A stretch of DNA of 28,666 nucleotides, from contig JBOGJI010000258.1 in NCBI GenBank assembly GCA_050747865.1, positions 1 through 28,666 of the forward strand, given 5' to 3'. The notes beneath the pieces were generated by a model. That model worked only from the letters and a program-made list of their open reading frames with translations. It was not told where the DNA came from and made no database searches. The DNA is from JBOGJI01 sp050747865. Its GTDB lineage: Bacteria > Acidobacteriota > Thermoanaerobaculia > Multivoradales > JAHEKO01. Made by a program: the position numbers and the translations under genes. This document shows, piece by piece, positions 23,110 to 28,666 of this stretch (within the stretch, counting starts at the first letter, position 1; each line of letters begins with the position of its first letter).

Positions 23110-23411
23110 AGGGTTACCTCCAGGTCGAGAGTCTTGAAGCGGCGCGTGGTGGTCGCTCGGTGAACCGCGCGGACCAGGAATCGAGAGCCGCGCGGCAACA
23201 CGATCTCGGCCTCCGCGCGCTCCCAAACGGGATCGAGCGGGAAGTCCTCTCTCAAAGCCGTATTCAGCTCCTCGTGTCCGCTCCCCTTGTAGCTGGCGAT
23301 CGCGAGGCGCTCCTGCTTGGTGAGGGCTGCTGCCCAGTCCGCGAACGTTTCAGCAAGCCAGGCATTGGCCGAGTTCAGAGTCCTGAACGCCCGTGGGCGA
23401 CCACCCTTCAC
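23106..23411 (-). CDS. putative small toxin resembling a shortened ADP-ribosyltransferase
   Basis: The 101-aa product is the first gene of a toxin-first pair with XRE. Its N-terminal half (ANAWLAETFADWAAALTKQ, ERLAIASYKGSGHEELNTALR) and its C-terminal half (AEAEIVLPRGSRFLVRAV..LDLEVTL) match, by recollection of the family, the two ends of C3/MuF-type ADP-ribosyltransferases: the helical lead-in, and the ExE strand before LPRG. The middle (about 100 residues with the FRG and STS motifs) is absent; only 16 residues join the halves. It is not RelE-like in motif. The GTG start has no ribosome site and sits at the predicted transcription start. It could be a minimal toxin of a new kind or an inactive deletion product. 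Confidence 0.5.
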   Translation of the reverse strand: MKGGRPRAFRTLNSANAWLAETFADWAAALTKQERLAIASYKGSGHEELNTALREDFPLDPVWERAEAEIVLPRGSRFLVRAVHRATTTRRFKTLDLEVTL

Positions 23412-23417
23412 GTGAGA

Positions 23418-23446
23418 ATCATGACATAGACAACATATGCTGTCAA
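23418..23446 (-). promoter_or_regulatory. promoter of the toxin-antitoxin pair
   Basis: The minus strand shows TTGACA (23446-23441), a 17-bp spacer, and CATGAT (23423-23418). The expected start is at or next to the toxin GTG (23411), implying a leaderless message. Confidence 0.6.
23429..23444. promoter_or_regulatory. operator-like palindrome in the toxin-antitoxin promoter
   Basis: GACAACATATGCTGTC pairs with itself at 7 of 8 positions. It covers most of the -35 box and the start of the spacer, the usual site for autorepression by an XRE antitoxin. Confidence 0.6.
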
Positions 23447-23505
23447 GGTCATCCAGCGCTCGAGAGTAAGCCGTGCGGACGAAAGCGCATCTCGGACTGC
23501 CAGTT

Positions 23506-24339
23506 CTAGATCGTGCGGGCGACGACGACGGTGACGTTGTCGGTGCCCCCGCGGTCGAGCGCCAGGTCGAGCAGCTGGCGGCAGGCGGTCCGGCAATCGG
23601 GCGTCGAGGCGAGCGCGGCCGCCATCTCCTCGTCCTCCACGTGTTTGCTCAGACCGTCGGTGCACAGCAGCAAGGTGTCGCCCGGCTCGAGGTCGATGAG
23701 CCCGATGGCCGGGTCGAACTGTCCTCCGAGCGCGCTCGCCAGGACGTTGTGGGCTCCCGATCGGCGGGCCTGCTCGGCGCTGATGACGCCGCGATCGAGC
23801 AGGACGTTCGGCATCGTCTGATCGCGAGTGAGCTGGCGGTAGCGGGACCCTCGCATGTGGTACGCGCGGCTGTCGCCCAGGTGGATGACATAGGCCCGCG
23901 GCCAGAGAATGACGACCAGGGTCAGTGTGGTGGCGCTCTTGCCGGCGCGGATGCGATGGTGCGCCCGCCGCACGGCGCCCTCGAGCTCTTCGAGGAAGTC
24001 GTGCTCGGCGTCGACCTCGAACTGGGTGAAGCAGCTCTCGAGCGCCGCCAGGTGCGCGGCGACCGCCTCGATCGCGGCCTGGCTGGCACGCTCGCCCGCC
24101 CGCGAGCTGGCCACGCCGTCGGCCACCGCGAGCAGGTGCATGCGCGCGTGCCGCCGGCGCTCGAACAGCTCGGAGCTCGGGAGGTTCGAATGCTCGACCT
24201 CCAGCCGGCGCTCCAGCGCGGCGACCAGGAAGTGGTCCTCGTTCGACTCCCGGATCTTGCCGACATGGCTGTCGCCGGCGGTCTCGACGTCGACGTACGC
24301 GGCCACGGGGTCGAGCGGTGTCGGGCTGTTCTCGCTCAC
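23506..24339 (-). CDS. PP2C-family Ser/Thr protein phosphatase
   Basis: The 277-aa cytoplasmic protein has the PPM motifs in order: GKIRESNEDHF (Asp35), AVADGV (Asp74), LGDSRAY (155-160), CTDGLS (Asp228) and GGTDNVTVVV (Asp267). The metal-binding Asp residues are all present, so it should be active. The usual DGMGG loop is replaced by DGVASSRAGE, a variant. A GTG start overlaps the GTPase stop (GTGA, 24336-24339). No partner kinase is encoded in the window. In this operon it may reverse phosphorylation of the OmpA protein, coiled-coil protein or GTPase; that is inference. Confidence 0.92.
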   Translation of the reverse strand: MSENSPTPLDPVAAYVDVETAGDSHVGKIRESNEDHFLVAALERRLEVEHSNLPSSELFERRRHARMHLLAVADGVASSRAGERASQAAIEAVAAHLAALESCFTQFEVDAEHDFLEELEGAVRRAHHRIRAGKSATTLTLVVILWPRAYVIHLGDSRAYHMRGSRYRQLTRDQTMPNVLLDRGVISAEQARRSGAHNVLASALGGQFDPAIGLIDLEPGDTLLLCTDGLSKHVEDEEMAAALASTPDCRTACRQLLDLALDRGGTDNVTVVVARTI

Positions 24340-24857
24340 GGTCCGTCCTCACGGCGAATCGGCGACTCCGCGGTGCGCGCCGCCAGCCAGCGAAACGCCT
24401 CCTCGACGCCGTCTCCGCTTCTGGCGCTGGTTTGGAAGACGTGCCAGCCGCGGGCGTGCAGCGCTTCGTTGTCGGACGCGCCGAGTCGCCAGTCCTGTGC
24501 CAGGTCCGACTTGTTCAGGGCGACGATCGACGGCACCTCGCCGATCGACCCCGTCACCTGCCTCTCAAGCTCGAAGAGCTGGTCGTAGGTCTCGCGGCGC
24601 GTGCCGTCGACGACGTAGAAGATGCCGGAGGCGCCGCGCAGGTAGGACGTGGTGATGCCGCCGGGACCGTCACGCCCCTCGAGGTCCCAGAGCAGGAGCG
24701 TAAACGGCCGCCCGCCGACGTCCACCATCTTGCGGTCGACCTTCACCCCCACCGTCGCCAGGTAGTTCTCGGAGAAGAGCGAATGGACGAAGCGCCGCAC
24801 CAGGCTGGTCTTGCCGGTGGCGAATACGCCGACCATGCAGATCTTCTTGAGGATCAT
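24336..24857 (-). CDS. Ras-like small GTPase
   Basis: The 173-aa protein is close in size to Ras/Rab. It has G1 GVFATGKTS (10-18), Thr35 in the switch I region, G3 WDLEG (Asp58-Gly61), G4 NKSD (115-118) and G5 TSARSG (143-148). The residue matching Ras Gln61 is Arg62, so intrinsic GTP hydrolysis may be slow and depend on a GAP. It has no membrane anchor. ATGA joins it to the OmpA gene and GTGA to the phosphatase gene. The roadblock-like part of the OmpA protein is a plausible regulator, as roadblock proteins regulate MglA-type GTPases. Confidence 0.92.
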   Translation of the reverse strand: MILKKICMVGVFATGKTSLVRRFVHSLFSENYLATVGVKVDRKMVDVGGRPFTLLLWDLEGRDGPGGITTSYLRGASGIFYVVDGTRRETYDQLFELERQVTGSIGEVPSIVALNKSDLAQDWRLGASDNEALHARGWHVFQTSARSGDGVEEAFRWLAARTAESPIRREDGP

Positions 24858-26617
24858 GACGCGTCTCCGGCGCCGTCTGCCGCAGCCAGCTCGACGATGA
24901 AGGAGACGCTGCGCTCGCCGCTCTCGACCAGTGCCTCGGTCCCGAGCCCGCGCGTGTTGAGGACCTCACGGGCCGCGCCGCGACCCGCGAGCTCCCCCGC
25001 AACCGCCTCTGCCCGCGCCAGGCTCAGTCGCCGGTTTACCTCCGCGGTCCCCGATTCGTCGGTGCGGCCCTCCACCCGGATGCGCAGGTCGTAGTCGAGG
25101 CGCCGCGCCGCGCCGTGGAGCCGGGCGACCAGCCCCTCCACCTCGTCCAGCGTGCCGCGCGCCGCGGCGTCGAGCTCGGCGGAGCCGGTGGTGAACCGGA
25201 TCCGCAGGCTCTCCAAGCGCGTCTTCGGCTCCGCCAGCTCCGGGGGCAGAACCCGGACGAGCGCCGAGCGATCCAGGCCGATGATCCCGGGCACCGACGC
25301 GGCGTCCCGCTCCAGTCGCCGGATCCAATGCGGCGGCGCCTCCCCCCGCACCACCAGCGTCTCGCCCCGCAGCGCGAGGTCGACGGCGGCCGGCGGCTCG
25401 AGACGCCTGCGCGCCCGCGCCAGCACCAGCTCCGGATGCGAGGACAGATACGGCTCCCAGCGCGTCTCGAGGTCCGCCGCGTCCACCCCGAGCTCGCGCT
25501 CCAGGAGCGCGGCGGGATCGACGGCGTGGCGGTCGCGAAGCCCGGCGAGACGCCACCTCCTCCAGGAACGATCCGCGTCGGTGACCACGATGCCCGGCTC
25601 CCGTCCCAGCCGCTCCAGCGCGTTGGTCCAGCGATGTCGGGACCAGACCCACCAGCCGGCCAGCAGGGCGAGGAGGAGGACGGTGGCTCCCGCGACCACC
25701 CACGGCGCGGCGCTCCGGCGCTCGGCCTGTCCGGTGCGGAGCACCGTCTCCAGACAGTCCGCGAGCAAGGGCCGGGTGTCGGCGAAGGGGGCGGTGTCGC
25801 CGTCGAAGCGGGCCAGGGGATCGGCGAAGCGCAGGTGGATGGTCTCCAGCGTGTCGCGGAGTCGCTCGTCGACGCTCGGCGGGGCGTGCCCGCGAATCGC
25901 CGCCGCCAGCGTGGCGCCGGGCCCGCCCTCGACGTGCACGGTCACGTCGCCCACCACCACGTTGCGCAGCTCCGCCGGGCCGCCGGGATGGAAGGAGTCG
26001 CGCACGAAGTCGCGGATCGCCGACATCATCGCGGCCACGAGATCGGCGTCGCGGTCTTCGAGGTCCTCGGCAACCGCGTGGGCGAGCAGCAGCCCGGTCT
26101 CCGCGTGCACCAGCAAAACGCGCTCGACGCGATAGGCCAGCGCGTGCTTGAGGACGATCTGCGCGAAAGGGACTCCGCTGCGCCAGGCCTCGAAGCGCCA
26201 GCGCAGGCCGCGCCACGACAGGCTGTGCTCGATGGCGCGGTTGAGCGTGGAGACGAACCCCGCCAACGCGTCGCGCAGCGCCATGCGAATGGCCGGGCCC
26301 ATGACCGGGAACAGCGCGTCGGCGATCCGTTTGGGATTGCGCGCCACGGCCTCGCCCAGCCCCCGTTCGAGGGTGGGCGCCAGGGCGCGGCCCAGGGCAT
26401 TGTCGCGCGAGCCGCGCAGCGCCAGAGCCGCGGGCAGGGCCGCGGCGAGGTGCTCGATCGTCAGGCCCTCCTCGTCCAGGCGTCGCCTGAGCTCCACGAG
26501 GTCCTCGAGCTCGGAGCCGACCAGCAGTCGCCGCAGCTCGGCGAGCTCACCGGACTCTTTGGGCTCCGGACGGGCGGCCTCTCTCCAAGGGCTCGAATCC
26601 CCGGATTCGGGGGGCAT
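24854..26617 (-). CDS. membrane-spanning OmpA-family protein with large cytosolic roadblock/longin-like domain
   Basis: The 587-aa protein has no signal peptide. Residues 1-290 are predicted cytosolic and helical at first (ELAELRRLLVGSELEDL, then ALFPVMGPAIRMAL at 101-114). A roadblock/longin-like unit follows (YRVERVLLVHAETGLLLAHA, DADLVAAMMSAIRDFVRDSF, VTVHVEGGPGATLAAAIRG). A single membrane segment spans 304-326. Beyond it is a BON-like region (about 400-450) and a C-terminal OmpA peptidoglycan-binding domain (about 460-585), with GRTDESGTAEVN and LSLARAEAV. So it links peptidoglycan to the cytosol. A similar 'FPVMGPAIR' N-terminus occurs in OmpA proteins of other phyla next to GTPase genes. 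Confidence 0.85.
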   Translation of the reverse strand: MPPESGDSSPWREAARPEPKESGELAELRRLLVGSELEDLVELRRRLDEEGLTIEHLAAALPAALALRGSRDNALGRALAPTLERGLGEAVARNPKRIADALFPVMGPAIRMALRDALAGFVSTLNRAIEHSLSWRGLRWRFEAWRSGVPFAQIVLKHALAYRVERVLLVHAETGLLLAHAVAEDLEDRDADLVAAMMSAIRDFVRDSFHPGGPAELRNVVVGDVTVHVEGGPGATLAAAIRGHAPPSVDERLRDTLETIHLRFADPLARFDGDTAPFADTRPLLADCLETVLRTGQAERRSAAPWVVAGATVLLLALLAGWWVWSRHRWTNALERLGREPGIVVTDADRSWRRWRLAGLRDRHAVDPAALLERELGVDAADLETRWEPYLSSHPELVLARARRRLEPPAAVDLALRGETLVVRGEAPPHWIRRLERDAASVPGIIGLDRSALVRVLPPELAEPKTRLESLRIRFTTGSAELDAAARGTLDEVEGLVARLHGAARRLDYDLRIRVEGRTDESGTAEVNRRLSLARAEAVAGELAGRGAAREVLNTRGLGTEALVESGERSVSFIVELAAADGAGDAS

Positions 26618-26627
26618 GGGTGCCGGG

Positions 26628-27074
26628 CTACCCCTTGGCGGGGTCCTCCAGGTCGCCTGCCAGGCGCTCCGCCATGTCGGCGAGGAGCTGCACCAGCGAC
26701 GCGGTGTCGGCCTTCTCGTGGCGCAGCGCCGCGACCGCCTCGGCGAAGGACTCCTCCACCCGGCGCATCGCCTTCGTCTGCTCCCCCGCCGCCCCTCGCG
26801 CCTGGTCGCGGAGATCCTTGACCTCCTCCGCCCGCCGGGCGCTCTCCGCGGCGACCGCTTCCTGGAGCTTGGCGAGACCCTTGTCGAGGCTCGTGGAGAT
26901 CTGGGCGAACCGCTTGTCGATCTCGCCGCGCAGGTCCGTCAGCTCGCGCTGCATGCGCTTCTCGAGCTGCTCGAGCCGCTGGTCCACGGCTCGCATCTGC
27001 GAGCCGAAGAGGATGTCCCGAACCTTGTCGAGACTCTCCGGGCTCTCCTGTGGGATCGGCATGGGCTCGCTCAT
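26628..27074 (-). CDS. conserved coiled-coil protein of the OmpA-GTPase operon
   Basis: The 148-aa product starts MSEPMPIPQESPESLDKVRDILFGSQMRAVDQRLEQLE in separate blocks and continues as heptad-like charged helix (KRMQRELTDLRGEIDKRF, LDKGLAKLQEAVAAE, AMRRVEESFAEAVAAL). The 'RDILFGxQ' opening followed by a coiled coil is a recurring unnamed protein type beside OmpA/GTPase genes. It is cytosolic, with no signal or membrane segment. It is first in the leftward operon, 10 bp before the OmpA gene. Likely a structural or adaptor partner; no enzyme motif is present. Confidence 0.82.
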   Translation of the reverse strand: MSEPMPIPQESPESLDKVRDILFGSQMRAVDQRLEQLEKRMQRELTDLRGEIDKRFAQISTSLDKGLAKLQEAVAAESARRAEEVKDLRDQARGAAGEQTKAMRRVEESFAEAVAALRHEKADTASLVQLLADMAERLAGDLEDPAKG

Positions 27075-27182
27075 GGCGCGCGTCCTCGAGCTCTGTTTGG
27101 GGCGACTGACAGCTCTTGCCACAGCATCCCTTCCGCACCGGCCCTTCGTCGGCCAGATCGGCCTTCCAATAACCGCGAATCC

Positions 27183-27191
27183 AGTATACCA
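27183..27191 (-). promoter_or_regulatory. extended -10 promoter of the coiled-coil/OmpA/GTPase/PP2C operon
   Basis: The minus strand reads TGGTATACT, an extended -10 with TATACT (5/6 match). The expected start is near 27176, giving about 100 nt of leader. No -35 is clear. Confidence 0.5.
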
Positions 27192-27223
27192 ACTGCGATC
27201 CGGCGCACCGGCCCCTCGGCGCG

Positions 27224-27229
27224 TACAAT
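27224..27229 (+). promoter_or_regulatory. -10 box of the VWA gene
   Basis: TACAAT (5/6 match) ends 10 nt before the VWA ATG at 27240. There is no Shine-Dalgarno sequence, so the leader is at most a few nucleotides. No convincing -35. Confidence 0.45.
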
Positions 27230-27239
27230 CGCAACCGGG

Positions 27240-28328
27240 ATGCGTCATCGCTACCAATATCTCGACCCCGAGCTGGTGCGGGCGCTGCTGGCCGGGATGG
27301 AGCTCTTGGAGCTGTTCAACCGGCTGCTGCTCGCCAGCGCGGGCGACCCGGAGCAGGCGCTGCAATGGATGCGGGAGCTGCAAGCGCAGGGGTACCTCGA
27401 CGAGGCTATCGACCTCGACGCCTTCCAGGCCTCGCTAGAGGAGCGGGACCTGATCGGGCGCGACGCCGGCGGCGGGCTGGTGCTGACCCGCTCGGGGGAG
27501 CGGCGGATCCGGCGCAGCGCCTTCGACTCGCTGTTCGGCGGCCTGCGCAAGGGGGGCGCGGGGTATCACCCGGTCCGCTCCGCCGGAGAAGGGGTGGAGC
27601 CGCTGCCGGAGACCCGCCCGTGGCAGTTCGGCGACGACATGCGGCGGCTCGACCCGCTGCGCACCCTGCACAACACGTTGAAGCGCACGCACGGCGAGCT
27701 GGAGATGGCCGAGGAGGATCTCGAGGTCCACGAGGCCGAGCACCTGACCGCCTGCGCCACGGTGCTCGCCATCGACATCAGCCACTCCATGGTCCTCTAC
27801 GGCGAGGACCGCATCACGCCGGCACGGACCGTCGCCTTGGCGCTGTCCGAGCTGATCACCACCAAATACCCGAAGGACAGCCTCGACGTGATCCTGTTCG
27901 GCGACGAGGCGAGACGGGTGCCGCTGTCCGAGCTGCCCCGCATCGACGCCGGTCCCTACCACACCAACACCCGCGGCGCCCTGCTGCTCGCCCGCGGGCT
28001 GCTCGAGCGCCGGCGCCAGCCCAACAAGCAGATCGTCATGATCACCGACGGCAAGCCGTCGGCGATCGACGAGGCGGGCGGCCTCTACAAGAACCCGTTC
28101 GGCCTGGACATGAAGATCGTCAACCTGACCCTCGAGGAGGCTGACCTCTGCCGGCGGCAGCGGGTGGTGGTGACGACCTTCATGCTCGCCACCGACCCGA
28201 TGCTCACCGAGTTCGTCGAGAAGCTGACCAAGGTCAACCGCGGCCGCGCCTACTTCGCCTCGCCGTACAATCTGGGCGAGTTCATCCTCGCCGACTACAT
28301 CCGCCACCGGCGCCGGAGGGTGCATTGA
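27240..28328 (+). CDS. VWA-domain protein, partner of the AAA+ ATPase
   Basis: The 362-aa product has an N-terminal helical part (YLDPELVRALLAGMELLELFN), a glycine-rich middle with PWQFGDDMRRLDPLRT, and a VWA domain from about 170. The MIDAS set is visible: DISHS (Asp179-Ser183), the HTNTRGALLLA Thr, and MITDGKPS. This matches the ChlD/CoxE-like VWA proteins that pair with MoxR/ChlI-type ATPases. In this window that ATPase ends at 16268 on the same strand. The ATG at 27240 is the family start. It overlaps the next gene (TTGA). Confidence 0.9.
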   Translation: MRHRYQYLDPELVRALLAGMELLELFNRLLLASAGDPEQALQWMRELQAQGYLDEAIDLDAFQASLEERDLIGRDAGGGLVLTRSGERRIRRSAFDSLFGGLRKGGAGYHPVRSAGEGVEPLPETRPWQFGDDMRRLDPLRTLHNTLKRTHGELEMAEEDLEVHEAEHLTACATVLAIDISHSMVLYGEDRITPARTVALALSELITTKYPKDSLDVILFGDEARRVPLSELPRIDAGPYHTNTRGALLLARGLLERRRQPNKQIVMITDGKPSAIDEAGGLYKNPFGLDMKIVNLTLEEADLCRRQRVVVTTFMLATDPMLTEFVEKLTKVNRGRAYFASPYNLGEFILADYIRHRRRRVH

Positions 28329-28666
28329 GAAAGCTGGGCACGACGCTGGCGCCGATCCTGCTGCTTGCCTTGGCCTGCGGCGGCGAGGAGGAGACCGCGC
28401 GGGTCCCGCAGCCGCCGCTCGACGCCTGCCAGCTCTTCCAGCCCGAGGACGCCAAGGCGGTGCTCAAGGCGACCCCCGGGCTGATGCAGAGCGTCGCCGA
28501 AGACGAGCTGGGCCGGGACCTCACGGTCTGCGCGTACTCGACGGGCAGGATCCCGCCGGACATCGCCAGCCTCAAGCTCCACCGCTACGACTCGGCCGAG
28601 CGCGCCGAGCGGGCGCTCCGCGCCGTCGCCTCGACGCTGGACGGCGAGGAGGTCCCGGCCCTCGGC
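28325..28666 (+). CDS. lipoprotein, 5' part only
   Basis: The frame is open from a TTG at 28325 to the window end (114 codons). It begins with a signal and lipobox (LLLALAC, Cys18) followed by an acidic GGEEE stretch, so it is an exported lipoprotein. GGAGGG lies 6 nt before the TTG, and the start overlaps the VWA stop by 4 bp. The body (DACQLFQPEDAKAVLKA...CAYST) resembles no family I can name. The gene is cut by the window edge. Confidence 0.7.
   Translation, partial: MRKLGTTLAPILLLALACGGEEETARVPQPPLDACQLFQPEDAKAVLKATPGLMQSVAEDELGRDLTVCAYSTGRIPPDIASLKLHRYDSAERAERALRAVASTLDGEEVPALG

Noticed and set aside
23106..23411. RelE/HigB-type toxin call for the gene before XRE
   Set aside because: Size and gene order suit it, but the motifs (KGSGHEELN, EAEIVLPRGSRF) fit the ends of ADP-ribosyltransferases rather than the RelE/Gp49 fold.
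22410..23460. Prophage or integrative element around the TA-like module
   Set aside because: No integrase, transposase, att-like direct repeats or phage structural genes were found near it.

Overview
The window is about 28.7 kb of very GC-rich bacterial chromosome, densely packed with overlapping genes. The secreted proteins carry S-layer-homology and Hydin-like domains with a Cys-Gly-Cys pattern, lolB-like, ispE and spoVG genes form one operon, and many starts are GTG or TTG. Together these suggest Acidobacteriota, perhaps near Thermoanaerobaculia; this is an inference from gene style, not from a marker gene. No IS transposase, integrase, CRISPR array or rRNA was found.

Left part (1-7.2 kb): a gene-poor stretch of about 440 bp, a 5'-half tRNA-Gln(UUG) remnant joined to a Rho-independent terminator, and a leftward operon of a TPR protein, a LolB-like lipoprotein, ispE and spoVG that reads into the tRNA remnant. 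Then come HU (with a near-consensus sigma-70 promoter), an M50 site-2-type protease, dtd and ssb.

Middle (7.2-16.3 kb): housekeeping genes. mutS and tsaB are divergent across 28 bp that hold a symmetric pair of -10 elements. After them lie rimI, a small DUF465-like coiled-coil gene, psd joined to an Asd/Usg-like protein that has lost its catalytic residues, a ferritin, trxB, and a MoxR/ChlI-type AAA+ ATPase.

Right part (16.3-28.7 kb): accessory in character. It holds an oxygenase-only bacterial nitric oxide synthase; a three-gene leftward group of secreted proteins (a lipoprotein cyclophilin, a propeller-like protein, and an SGNH + Hydin + 3xSLH protein); a DUF3465 protein; and a two-gene toxin-antitoxin-like module. 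In that module an XRE regulator pairs with a 101-aa protein that looks like an ADP-ribosyltransferase lacking its central core. Next is a leftward four-gene operon: coiled-coil protein, membrane-spanning OmpA protein with a roadblock/longin-like cytosolic part, Ras-like GTPase, and PP2C phosphatase. The VWA-domain protein that normally partners the AAA+ ATPase lies after this block, about 11 kb from it, followed by the start of a lipoprotein gene.

The best candidates for an undescribed system are the OmpA/GTPase/PP2C envelope-signalling operon and the mini-ART/XRE module. Other points worth a look are the half tRNA, the palindromic divergent promoter of mutS/tsaB, and a recurring pattern of apparently leaderless genes.
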